NCBI GenBank assembly: GCA_963747755.1
Contig: CAVVGK010000014.1
Span: 558,001-622,000 of the forward strand
Source of the DNA: DATFVA01 sp963747755
GTDB lineage: Bacteria; Bacteroidota; Ignavibacteria; Ignavibacteriales; Ignavibacteriaceae
DNA: 64,000 nt
Direction of reading: 5' to 3'
Under the pieces are notes generated by a model that made no database searches, was not told the DNA's origin, and saw only the letters and a program-made list of their open reading frames with translations. A program made the position numbers and the translations under genes. Shown in pieces: positions 8,963-17,603 of the stretch (positions are counted from its first letter, which is position 1; each line of letters starts with the position of its first letter).

Positions 8963-10624
8963 CTATACCCCGGCCAGGTATTCATGCACAAATTTAATAG
9001 CCATCGCACCTTCGCCTACAGCCGAAGCCACCCTGTTCATTGCACCTGCTCTCACATCGCCTGCAGAGAAGATGCCGGGGATGCATGTTTCCAGCAGGTA
9101 GGGATCACGCTTCAGCTTCCATACCTTTTTGTAGTTCGGTGATTTGAATAGATCTTTTCCGGTTTCAATGAAACCCTTCGCGTCTTTCATAATATTGAGT
9201 TTTATCCAGTCGGTTACAGGCCTTGCACCTATAAAGATAAAGAGTGCAGCTGATTCCCTGGTGGTTTTTTCACAAGTTTTTATATTTTCGATCGTAAGGC
9301 ACTCCAGGGTTCGCTCCCCGATGGTTTCACTTACGATGGAATCTGTAACTAGGAAAATGTTCTTTGTCCTGTTGATCTGGTCAATCAGGTAATGCGACAT
9401 TGTTGTATAAAGGGAATCCCTTCTTATCACAATAAAAACATTCTTCGCAAATCCTGAAAGATACATTGCTGCCTGCCCTGCCGAATTTCCTCCACCGACA
9501 ACATACACATCCTTGCCGCGGCATGAATGAGCCTCTGCAGTCGCCGCACCGTAGTATACTCCCGCGCCTGTGAGACTGCCTATTCCTTTAATATCCAGGG
9601 TCCTGTAATCAACTCCTGTAGAAATTACAATTGTATGTGTCTTAATCTCCGTACCATTGGACAGCGAAAGAATTTTGTACTCATCCTTCCTGCTTATATC
9701 AATAACCTCACAGGGTGAAAGAAGCTCAACTCCGAACCTGGTTGCCTGTGTAATGGCTCTGCGCGTCAGATCGGCCCCTGACAGCCCCGAAGGGAAACCC
9801 AGGTAATTTTCTATGCGTGAACTCGTGCCCGCCTGTCCCCCGGGTGCTTTCCGTTCAATCATAAGGGTTTTGAGACCCTCGGTTCCGCCGTATACTGCCG
9901 CTGCAAGGCCTGCGGGACCGGCACCGATAATCACCACATCATAAAGCTCTTCGGAGGCAGTGGATCTTAATCCTATCTTTTCGGCTATATCCGTTTCGGA
10001 AGGCGACTTAAGTACAGCTCCGTCTTCGAATACTACTGCCGGCAGTTCACCGGCTTCTATTTTATATGTATCCAAAACTTCGGCAGCTTCCGAACTCAAC
10101 TCTATATCGATCCATTTATAAGGGATAAGGTTTCCTGTAAGGAAATCTTTTATTTTGTGAGAGACAGGCGACCATTGGTAGCCGAGAACTTTTATTCCGG
10201 CAAGGTCGGGAATAAAACTTCCCTGCCATTCCTCCAGAAGATCGGTCAGTACAGGGTAAAGTTTCTCCTCCGGCGGGTTCCATGGCTTCAGAAGGTAGTA
10301 GTCAAGCCTCAATGTGTTTATAGCTTTTATCGCAGCCTCAATATCGGAGTAGGCAGTAAGAAGAACTTTTTTAGCATCGGGGAATATCGCTTTAGCCTTC
10401 TCCATAAATTCCGTCCCTTCCATCTCCGGCATCCGCTGGTCGGAGAGGAACATAGCCACGATCTCATTTTTCTGCTTTAGTTCACCGACTGCATCAAGTG
10501 CTTCCTTACCGGAACCGGCGGCAAGCACCCTGTACTCATCACGGTATTTTTTCCGGACATCCCTCTGGATGGCTCTCAGTACCTGGACATCATCATCAAT
10601 GACTATAATGAATGGAAGTTTCAT
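8963..10624 (-). CDS. Response-regulator / thioredoxin-reductase-like fusion (REC-Grx-FAD)
   Basis: A 553-residue three-domain protein. Residues 1-130 are a receiver: acidic VIDDD, phospho-acceptor Asp62 in LSDQRMPEMEG, LLTAYSD and LLKPWN for the Thr and Lys. Residues about 145-215 resemble a glutaredoxin-like domain (IKVLGYQWSPVSHKIKDFL) in which the CxxC is replaced by SPVS. Residues 225-553 are a thioredoxin-reductase-type FAD/NAD oxidoreductase with IIGAGPAGLAAA and VVGGGNSAGQAA. The redox Cys pair of true reductases is missing (GVYYGAATAEA in its place). The downstream FAD motif GIFSAGDVRAG is present. It overlaps the histidine kinase gene by 29 nt, so the two form a phosphorelay with a redox-type output rather than DNA binding. 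Confidence 0.88.
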   Translation of the reverse strand: MKLPFIIVIDDDVQVLRAIQRDVRKKYRDEYRVLAAGSGKEALDAVGELKQKNEIVAMFLSDQRMPEMEGTEFMEKAKAIFPDAKKVLLTAYSDIEAAIKAINTLRLDYYLLKPWNPPEEKLYPVLTDLLEEWQGSFIPDLAGIKVLGYQWSPVSHKIKDFLTGNLIPYKWIDIELSSEAAEVLDTYKIEAGELPAVVFEDGAVLKSPSETDIAEKIGLRSTASEELYDVVIIGAGPAGLAAAVYGGTEGLKTLMIERKAPGGQAGTSSRIENYLGFPSGLSGADLTRRAITQATRFGVELLSPCEVIDISRKDEYKILSLSNGTEIKTHTIVISTGVDYRTLDIKGIGSLTGAGVYYGAATAEAHSCRGKDVYVVGGGNSAGQAAMYLSGFAKNVFIVIRRDSLYTTMSHYLIDQINRTKNIFLVTDSIVSETIGERTLECLTIENIKTCEKTTRESAALFIFIGARPVTDWIKLNIMKDAKGFIETGKDLFKSPNYKKVWKLKRDPYLLETCIPGIFSAGDVRAGAMNRVASAVGEGAMAIKFVHEYLAGV

Positions 10625-12059
10625 CTTTTGCTTCTTCCTTTACTATATGTTGGGCGACAGGAAAACTGACTATGAATTCTGTCTTTCCTTTTACAGAGTT
10701 AACTTTAACATCGCCGTTATGGCGGTCGATTACGCTTTTTACAAGATCGAGACCGATACCCGTTCCCTCCCCGACTTTCTTGGTTGTGAAAAAAGGATCA
10801 AATACACGCGACAAAATGTCCTTCGGGATCCCGGTTCCGTTATCTGTCACGCATATTGTAACTGTCCTTGAGTCACATACAGTCTCTATTTGTATTTCAC
10901 CTTTGTCTGAAACAGCATAAATAGCATTGTCTATCAGGTTGGTCCATACCTGGTTCAGTTCCCCGCTGTAGGCTTCTACGCCGGGCATATTATTGCAAAA
11001 CTTTTTAGTAACTTTTATATTCTTGTCGCGGAGCTTATATCCGAGCAGAATGAGTGTATCGTCGATATCCTTATGAATATCCGTAACGTGCAGCGTACCC
11101 GATCTGTCCATATGAACGTGAGATTTAATTGCGCTGACAAGTTCTGTTATGCGTCCTGAGGCATCCTCCAGATCCTTAATAAGCAGTTCTGAGCTGAGCA
11201 GGTTTTCCATCCAGTTGAGAATACTCTGAAATGATTTGTCGTCAATTCCGTTTTTCAGGTTATCCAGGTCATCCCGTGTAAAGCCGGTTTCTGTAAAAGT
11301 TTCTGCCATCTCATTATTTGAAGTGAGACCATTATCCTCAAGCCATTCATTCATCTCATCCTCTTTCTGCATCCGCTGAATAGGTGTAAGACTCGCTTTC
11401 CTGGTGTTATTTTTCTTTCTGTCGGATACTGTTTCACGTATGTTCTTAATAAAGTCGGGTGAAATATCATGATTCAGAAGCACTTCGGTCAGTTCAATAT
11501 TAAGCTTCAGCCTTTTATCAAGCTCATCGGATATCCTGTCTATTGCAGCAGCGGGATTATTCATTTCGTGTGCGATTCCTGCAGCAAGTTTACCAAGCGC
11601 ACTTACTTTCTCCTGCTGCAGTCTCACGGTTGCGAAATACCTTGCCCTTTCTGTCATATAGCCTATCAGACGTTGAATCAGATCAGGATTTAATGCTTCC
11701 AGCTCCGGAAAGTATTTTTTATGCAGTTTGATCAGTCTTGTTTTTCCTTCGGAATAAGAATTTCCCGGGGATGACTTCATCCTTGAGTAAGGCAGTAGTC
11801 CTGTTACCCCTCCTGTAGTTTCGTTATTCTCGAAGCTTATGTAAAAGACAAGCTTCCCGTTCATATCCATATAAAAATTCAGTTTGCCTTCGAGCATAAA
11901 TGCCATATACTCGGCCGGGTCGCCTGTTTTGAACATTATCTCGCCGTCTTCGTATTCTTCATATTCCGACCTGCTAAGTATCCACTCAAGGTGTTCATCG
12001 GGGAGATCGCGGAGGGCCATTACATTTTTTAATTCCTCAATTGTCACGGGCTTATTCAT
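10596..12059 (-). CDS. Cyclic-nucleotide-domain histidine kinase
   Basis: A 487-residue soluble sensor kinase. Residues 1-140 form a cNMP-binding (CRP-like) domain (EYEEYEDGEIMFKTGDPAEY in the roll, then MAFMLEGKLNFY). A helical region follows with the phospho-acceptor His164 in GIAHEMNNPAAA. A long acidic/helical insert lies at about 200-300. The HATPase domain has N-box VWTNLIDNAIYA, G1 DNGTGIP and G2 GEGTGIGLDLVKS. No TM segment is present, so it senses a cytoplasmic signal through the cNMP domain. Its stop lies inside the start of the receiver/reductase gene, which is its likely partner. Confidence 0.9.
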   Translation of the reverse strand: MNKPVTIEELKNVMALRDLPDEHLEWILSRSEYEEYEDGEIMFKTGDPAEYMAFMLEGKLNFYMDMNGKLVFYISFENNETTGGVTGLLPYSRMKSSPGNSYSEGKTRLIKLHKKYFPELEALNPDLIQRLIGYMTERARYFATVRLQQEKVSALGKLAAGIAHEMNNPAAAIDRISDELDKRLKLNIELTEVLLNHDISPDFIKNIRETVSDRKKNNTRKASLTPIQRMQKEDEMNEWLEDNGLTSNNEMAETFTETGFTRDDLDNLKNGIDDKSFQSILNWMENLLSSELLIKDLEDASGRITELVSAIKSHVHMDRSGTLHVTDIHKDIDDTLILLGYKLRDKNIKVTKKFCNNMPGVEAYSGELNQVWTNLIDNAIYAVSDKGEIQIETVCDSRTVTICVTDNGTGIPKDILSRVFDPFFTTKKVGEGTGIGLDLVKSVIDRHNGDVKVNSVKGKTEFIVSFPVAQHIVKEEAKDETSIHYSH

Positions 12060-12408
12060 GAAATTTCCTTATTGAATTATTAACTACAGGAACCGGGGGA
12101 TTATATTTACAAAGAATAAAAACTCAGGATGAAAGGCGCTGCATAAAGCAGGTTAATATACAATATGGAGAATGCTCTCTGCGATGATCCTGCATCTCTC
12201 TGCACAGTAATATTGTAATGATTAAATACAAATAATTGTGTATTAACAAAGGTATGGCAATATAGAAAAGAGAATTTTTAATTCAAAGAAGAAATGTTAT
12301 TAAGTGCGTGAAGCACATTTCCCGGTCAGACTGAGCAGTTTTTGTTTTTTTATTCATCCTTATTTTTAGTTAAATTATTTTATTCAATCATCAGATTAGC
12401 GTATCGGT
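12060..12408. other. Divergent intergenic region (349 bp)
   Basis: This AT-rich region separates the minus-strand histidine kinase from the plus-strand spermidine-synthase-like gene and must carry both promoters. I see a short inverted repeat around 12304 (GTGCGTGAAGCAC) but no gene, RNA or convincing operator. Confidence 0.5.
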
Positions 12409-13944
12409 ATGAACAAAATTGTACTCTACCCTGTCGTCTTCATCTGCGGAGGAGCGGTACTTGCAGTTGAAATACTTGGAACAAGAATAATAGGACCCTA
12501 CTATGGAGTAAGCATTTTCCTCTGGTCTGCATTAATTTCCGTTACTTTAATCGCACTTAGTGCGGGATATATGATCGGCGGAAGAATCGCCGATCGCAAG
12601 AAGAGTTCCACGTTTCTTGCGGTAATAATAGCAGCTGCGGGTGTAATTACAATTCTGATTCCTGTTTTCAGAAACAGTGTTATCTCAATAACTGAATCAG
12701 TGGGACTCAGAACTTCAGTACTGATTACTTCATTCATTCTTTTCTTTCCGCCGCTCACTTTCCTCGGGATGGTTAGTCCTTTTGCGGTAAAACTTAGAAC
12801 GCAGAGTCTGGATGTGGTAGGTACCCGTGCAGGCGATTTGTATGCTGTCTCAACGATAGGAAGCGTACTGGCTGCACTGCTGACAGGATATGTTTTGATC
12901 CCGAATATAGGGGTCATCAAACTTACAATAAGCATAGGCATCATTCTGATTCTGACGTCAGTATTTCTCTTTGTGTCGAATGCGGGTAAAGTATCAAGGG
13001 TAGTTTCTTCTCTTTTAATAATAATTATTGCAGTCGTTTCTTTTAATTTCCTTCCTTCCGAAAAGGCCGATCCTTCAAAAGGGGTGGTTGCATTTAAGCA
13101 GAGCGTTTATGGAGAAATACGGGTAATGGATGTGGACGGAACCCGTATGTTGCTGATTGACGGCGGAATTCATACAGCCGTTGATAAAATCACGGGAGAA
13201 AATATCCTTCCTTATGCCTGGGTTATCGACATAACCAAGAATCTGCAAAAGTATAAGGGAGATATGCTGCTGATAGGACTGGGGGGAGGTTCGGTGCTTA
13301 AATCGTTTTATGAAGACGACTGGGATGTTGAAGCCGTAGAAGTTGACCCCGAAATAGTAAGGATAGAGAAAAAATATTTTAATCCTGTTCCGGGATTCGA
13401 TAATATAATTAACGATGATGGCAGAGAGTTCCTTCGGACAACCGACAGGACATTTGACCTTATTGTTCTTGATGCATTCGGCAGCAGTTCTGTTCCCTTC
13501 CATCTTACAACAGTCGAAGCATTCGGCCTGGCTAAATCGCGTCTCAAAAAAGACGGAATAATGGCTGTTAACATTGAAGCAATCGGATGGAACGATATCA
13601 TTGTCGGCTCACTCGCAAAAACTTTGCACCATGTATTTGGTAATGTGCTTGCACTCCCCATTGCCGAACCGCCAAACCAGCTCGGAAACGTGATACTGCT
13701 CGCCTCAGATAAACCGTTTAAGCTGACAGCTCCGCTCGAAAGAGATTACTGGAAAACTGACTACAGGTTCAGTGATCAATACGAGAGGAATCATGCCTGG
13801 GATAACAGGTTTGTGCCTGATATGAAAGATGCTGTTTTGCTCACTGACGACCTGAACCCTGTAGGAATATGGGCTGAGAGGATTAACCTGCAGGCAAGAA
13901 AGGAGCTGCATGAGATGCTGGGGGAGAAGTCTTTTCTGTGGTGA
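12409..13944 (+). CDS. Membrane-fused spermidine synthase-like protein
   Basis: A 511-residue fusion. Residues 1-215 hold about seven TM segments (VVFICGGAVLAVEILGTRII, then IFLWSALISVTLIALSAGYM and further ones) of the fused MFS/spermidine-synthase type. Residues about 230-511 are a SpeE-like methyltransferase fold with the SAM-type loop LLIGLGGGSVLKSF, acidic VEAVEVDPEIV, NDDGREFL and the aminopropyl-transfer Asp region LIVLDAFGSSSVPFHL. The terminal LLTDDLNPVGIW is typical of this family. These proteins are often called spermidine synthases, but substrates are rarely proven. It stands alone with no other polyamine gene nearby. Confidence 0.82.
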   Translation: MNKIVLYPVVFICGGAVLAVEILGTRIIGPYYGVSIFLWSALISVTLIALSAGYMIGGRIADRKKSSTFLAVIIAAAGVITILIPVFRNSVISITESVGLRTSVLITSFILFFPPLTFLGMVSPFAVKLRTQSLDVVGTRAGDLYAVSTIGSVLAALLTGYVLIPNIGVIKLTISIGIILILTSVFLFVSNAGKVSRVVSSLLIIIIAVVSFNFLPSEKADPSKGVVAFKQSVYGEIRVMDVDGTRMLLIDGGIHTAVDKITGENILPYAWVIDITKNLQKYKGDMLLIGLGGGSVLKSFYEDDWDVEAVEVDPEIVRIEKKYFNPVPGFDNIINDDGREFLRTTDRTFDLIVLDAFGSSSVPFHLTTVEAFGLAKSRLKKDGIMAVNIEAIGWNDIIVGSLAKTLHHVFGNVLALPIAEPPNQLGNVILLASDKPFKLTAPLERDYWKTDYRFSDQYERNHAWDNRFVPDMKDAVLLTDDLNPVGIWAERINLQARKELHEMLGEKSFLW

Positions 13945-14035
13945 GCTTTAGATTGCACTTTTTCAAAATGTTCGGGTCGGATATTTCTTCCCCGTAAATG
14001 GAGCGTATATGAAGCGGTGGTGAGGCGTATGGGGG

Positions 14036-14347
14036 CTATTTCTTATCGCCGTCCAGAGGTTTGATTTTCCCGGTTTCCTCCACTTTTACAGGGTAGCCTT
14101 CAAGTGAATCAGGAAAGGCATCTTTGTTTGTGTCATTCAATGAATCAACCATGATCACGATGCATTCATCCCCGTTATCCAGCTCTCCCTGGTAAAACCC
14201 CTGCACGCCCGGCATCGCCAGCAGTTCTTCCTGGTTTGACTTTAACACTTCCTCTATCGGCTTCCGCTGCATATTGGTACTGTCTTTTACCTGGGCATTG
14301 CACTGAAAAAATACTAATGACAAAAGTAATAATAATATCGTTTTCAT
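14036..14347 (-). CDS. Small secreted protein resembling the protease N-terminal domain
   Basis: A 103-residue protein with signal peptide MKTILLLLLSLVFFQCNAQ. I start it at 14347 because an upstream in-frame start would only prepend residues before the signal. After the signal, PIEEVLKSNQEELLAMPGVQGFYQGELDNGDECIVIM and then PDSLEGYPVKVEETGKI (given in parts) line up by eye with residues 62-134 of the adjacent serine protease (VQEKYTEDLMKIPDVVGTAVG, PDQLESVPVRIMVTGEI). It looks like a stand-alone copy of that N-terminal domain. A role as inhibitor or folding helper is inferred, not shown. It is 110 bp downstream of the protease on the same strand. Confidence 0.7.
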   Translation of the reverse strand: MKTILLLLLSLVFFQCNAQVKDSTNMQRKPIEEVLKSNQEELLAMPGVQGFYQGELDNGDECIVIMVDSLNDTNKDAFPDSLEGYPVKVEETGKIKPLDGDKK

Positions 14348-14457
14348 ATAAAAAATAAATGAGGCTGCGTCAGCGATCGTCAAAAATTTCTTGTCGGTAA
14401 CTCTCTGATATTGACGTCGATGAACCTTTCGGACAGCCTCATTAAATATTTAATTGA

Positions 14458-15615
14458 CTAGTTGCCAACCATTGTTGCTCCAAGGAAACTCAGAACCTGA
14501 TTTATCGGGTTAGCTATTGCCGCAGTATTGCTCCCTGCGAATAACAAACCTACAGCTCTCGGATTGGTTGTAACATCTTCAACCATCAGGGAACCTGAAT
14601 CGCCCCCAGCAAGAAATTTGCTTCTACGATTGGCAATAACAATTTGTCCTGTGAATGTTTTTGTAAATGCCGCTCCGCCCGCACATTCATTATCATAAGC
14701 AACGCTTACAGTAGCATTTAATCCTGAGATCGTACTGCGGGTAAGTCCTGTTGTTCTTCCGCTTTTCTTAACCGCCTGGTTAATTGATGCAGCAACGGTG
14801 CTGTGAGACAACGTACCGATTTCAAGGATTGAACCATCAGTTTTTACCATTCCGGAAATAACTTTGGCAACACCAACATCGACGTTGGAGTTAGGAAGGC
14901 TGTGTTTCAGCGTCAGGGTAGCAACATCCTGTCCATTAGAAGCGGAACAGTTGATGTCGATAAGTCCCGGCTGAAGTATACCGTCACCGTCAGAAGCGAC
15001 TCTGCCATTACCTCCGTTTACAATATCAGATTCAAAAACATGATAATTACTCATAACATATTGCGAACCGCCAATGCTAACCAGCGATCCCAATGTACCG
15101 CCGCAGCAGTAGCCATTTGCAAGGTCATAATGCCAGCCGCCGGATGTACCGAGAGATATCGGAGCAGTTTGTTTTGCGGTATGACTTACGCCGCTCCCGC
15201 CGCCCGGTCTTCCTTTAAAGGCAGTGATCTCGCCGGTAACCATTATTCTTACCGGCACACTCTCAAGCTGATCCGGTAAAGGATTTGGAGTTCCTTTTGC
15301 AAGTGCGTTTTCCTGTATATCTGTTTTGGTTAATACAAGGATGCATGGTTTGCCGTCATCGGTTAAACCAACTGCGGTACCGACAACATCAGGAATCTTC
15401 ATAAGATCCTCTGTGTACTTTTCCTGAACCGGAATAATAGCACGGATTTCAGGATTGTCCTTTGTTAAGGCTCCCTGATTCTGCTGAACAGTCTGATCCT
15501 GAACTGTTGGTTCATTTATAAGATCGGAACAGCTCGAAATTGTAAATGCTATTACAGCGATAAGAACAATCAGTGAGCTTATCTTTCCTAACCCCGAACC
15601 GAAGAAATGTTTCAT
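14458..15615 (-). CDS. Lipoprotein trypsin-fold serine protease
   Basis: A 385-residue secreted protein. The signal peptide ends in a lipobox (FTISSC, Cys29), so it is membrane-anchored. A small N-terminal domain (about 60-134) resembles the neighbouring 103-residue protein. The protease domain (about 165-385) has a plausible catalytic triad: His192 in SNYHVF, Asp246 in SNVDVGVA and Ser340 in LAGGDSGSL, the canonical GDSGS loop. A Gly-rich linker (GRPGGGSG) separates the domains and may be a cleavage or hinge site. The substrate is unknown. The N-terminal domain may be a propeptide. Confidence 0.82.
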   Translation of the reverse strand: MKHFFGSGLGKISSLIVLIAVIAFTISSCSDLINEPTVQDQTVQQNQGALTKDNPEIRAIIPVQEKYTEDLMKIPDVVGTAVGLTDDGKPCILVLTKTDIQENALAKGTPNPLPDQLESVPVRIMVTGEITAFKGRPGGGSGVSHTAKQTAPISLGTSGGWHYDLANGYCCGGTLGSLVSIGGSQYVMSNYHVFESDIVNGGNGRVASDGDGILQPGLIDINCSASNGQDVATLTLKHSLPNSNVDVGVAKVISGMVKTDGSILEIGTLSHSTVAASINQAVKKSGRTTGLTRSTISGLNATVSVAYDNECAGGAAFTKTFTGQIVIANRRSKFLAGGDSGSLMVEDVTTNPRAVGLLFAGSNTAAIANPINQVLSFLGATMVGN

Positions 15616-15828
15616 ACGACCTCGCTGAATTAATGAAGTTAAAAATTACTTAGACTTAGATTGAACGATCCTTTCTAATAATACGGGATTTGAAATCATA
15701 TAGCAAGAAAAATTTTTCACCTGTGACCATCAGGTACGGAATAGGGTACTGGTCAGCCTGACTCCAAATGTATCGCGGCTCTGAGGTTCATCATCAGTCG
15801 GCTTCTTTCCACTTTTCTGTTAACTCAC

Positions 15829-15836
15829 TATCTTTG
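15829..15836 (+). promoter_or_regulatory. Candidate Bacteroidota-type -7 element for the MFS gene
   Basis: The sequence TATCTTTG matches TAnnTTTG and sits 47 nt before the MFS start, followed by GCACAG as the likely start region. A T-rich stretch about 20 bp upstream could act as -33. The rest of the 267-bp gap 15616-15882 shows nothing else I can support. Confidence 0.38.
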
Positions 15837-15882
15837 CACAGTAATTATTTTAGTTAATAAACCGGGTAAAATTATAACCAGC

Positions 15883-17427
15883 ATGCTTCATAGGGAGGAA
15901 GGAGTACTAAACCGGCCTCTTATCCTGTTCGCAACTATGCTCGCAAACTTTATGGCGGCCGTTGAAGCTACCATAGTTGCAACTGCCATTCCTACAATCG
16001 TTAGCAGCCTCGGAGGGTTTTCGCTTTTCACCTGGGTGTTCTCCGCGTTTCTGCTTACTCAGGGAGCAACCATACCACTTTACGGTAAACTGGCCGACCT
16101 TTACGGCAGAAAGAAAGTTTTTCTTGTCGGTGTAACCATATTCCTTATCGGTTCCGCATTGTGCGGCTTCGCGACTAGTATGTACACACTGATACTCTTC
16201 AGAGCCGTACAGGGAATCGGCGCCGGGGCAGTGCTTCCTATAAGTACAACTATAATAGGCGATATCTATAATCTTGAAGAACGCGCAAAGGTTCAGGGAT
16301 ACCTCAGCAGCGTGTGGGGAATTGCGGCCATCACCGGTCCCGCTATCGGAGGCATAATTGTTCAGAACATAAGCTGGGCGTGGATTTTCTTCATAAACAT
16401 ACCGATCGGGATAATCTGCATTCTGCTCATAAATATCTATTTCCATGAGAAAGTAGTTCAGCCATCGGCTGATTTCCGGGTTGGCAACGCTGCCGCTGCG
16501 GGTGATGTAATTATTACTAAAGCAAAAAAAATAAAGATCGATTACGCCGGCTCGGTAATGCTCATCGCCGCCACCTCCCTGCTCCTTATCCCCTTGCTGG
16601 AAGCGGGATATGCATGGGAGATTACCGATTACAGGTTTTGGGGAATGCTGATACTTTCAGTGATAGTGTTTGTGTTCTTTGTGAGAACAGAGCGCCGTGC
16701 TGAAAATCCTATCATCCCTTTTAAATTATTAAGGACGCCGGTTATTTTGTTCCCGAACATCATATCGATGATCGTAGGCATTGCGACCATTGGAATAAGT
16801 TCCATTATCCCGATGTTCGCTCAGGGAGTATTCGGTACCACTCCCATAATCGCAGGATTCCTGCTCGGTTCTATGTCGGTCGGCTGGCCGATCGCTTCCA
16901 GTCAGTCGGGCAGACTCATAATTAAAAAAGGATTCAGGTTTACATCCGTCCTTGGTATATTCACCCTGCTCACCGGTTCACTGTTGATGCTGCTCATTAG
17001 CCGGAGTTCTTCACTGTATGAGATAGTATTGTTTGTTTTCATCATCGGGTTGGGACTGGGATTCACATCCACCGCCTCGATAGTGGCCGTACAGCATGCT
17101 GTTCCCTGGTCGAGACGCGGTGTTGCAACAAGTTCGAATTCATTCCTGCGTATGATCGGCGGTACATTCGGGGCAACCTTGTTCGGATGGCTGTTGAACT
17201 TCCACATAAAAGCGAACCTTGCCCCCTCGCAGAAAAACACCGACATAATAAAGATACTCGTCGACCCCGCCCTGAGAGCTCAGTATTCCTCAGAATTTAT
17301 CGGGGAACTGAAAGACATCCTCGCGGGAGCAGTGCACAATGTATATTTCTATCTCGCCCTCATTGTTCTTTTAGGTATTACCGCCGCAGTACTCACCCCT
17401 AAAGAAATCAAAGAAGGAAGCGTTTGA
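15883..17427 (+). CDS. MFS multidrug exporter, DHA2/EmrB family
   Basis: A 514-residue membrane protein with about 14 TM segments, the DHA2 layout. Family motifs are visible: motif D-type NFMAAVEATIVATAIPTIV in TM1, motif A GKLADLYGRKKVFL after TM2, and motif C-like SSVWGIAAITGPAIGG in TM5. A basic loop (ITKAKKIKIDYAG) separates the first six helices from the rest. It probably exports hydrophobic drugs or metabolites using the proton gradient. No partner membrane-fusion gene is adjacent. Start choice is not certain because a GGAGG-like string lies just inside the first codons. Confidence 0.88.
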   Translation: MLHREEGVLNRPLILFATMLANFMAAVEATIVATAIPTIVSSLGGFSLFTWVFSAFLLTQGATIPLYGKLADLYGRKKVFLVGVTIFLIGSALCGFATSMYTLILFRAVQGIGAGAVLPISTTIIGDIYNLEERAKVQGYLSSVWGIAAITGPAIGGIIVQNISWAWIFFINIPIGIICILLINIYFHEKVVQPSADFRVGNAAAAGDVIITKAKKIKIDYAGSVMLIAATSLLLIPLLEAGYAWEITDYRFWGMLILSVIVFVFFVRTERRAENPIIPFKLLRTPVILFPNIISMIVGIATIGISSIIPMFAQGVFGTTPIIAGFLLGSMSVGWPIASSQSGRLIIKKGFRFTSVLGIFTLLTGSLLMLLISRSSSLYEIVLFVFIIGLGLGFTSTASIVAVQHAVPWSRRGVATSSNSFLRMIGGTFGATLFGWLLNFHIKANLAPSQKNTDIIKILVDPALRAQYSSEFIGELKDILAGAVHNVYFYLALIVLLGITAAVLTPKEIKEGSV

Positions 17428-17463
17428 TATTTAATATTTAAGATTGAAAATTGAAGATTTGAC

Positions 17464-17487
17464 TTGCCGTCTGGCTTTAGCCAACGG
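17464..17487. repeat. Single dispersed palindromic element
   Basis: A 24-nt imperfect palindrome beginning TTGCCGT and ending ACGG around a central CTTTAG lies between the MFS gene and the lipoprotein gene. The same frame (TTGCCGT, central TTT, ACGG end) recurs in both tandem arrays near 23-26 kb. A second related string, CCCGGCTTTAGCC, follows at about 17511. The rest of the 176-bp gap is low-complexity (repeated AACAATTTA-like words). Confidence 0.65.
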
Positions 17488-17603
17488 GTTAAGATATGAT
17501 AAGATTATCCCCGGCTTTAGCCACATTATTAATCTAACCAGCCTTCGAGTAAAGCAACCCCTTAAACAATTCAGCCATTAAACAATTTAACAATTTAGCC
17601 TAC

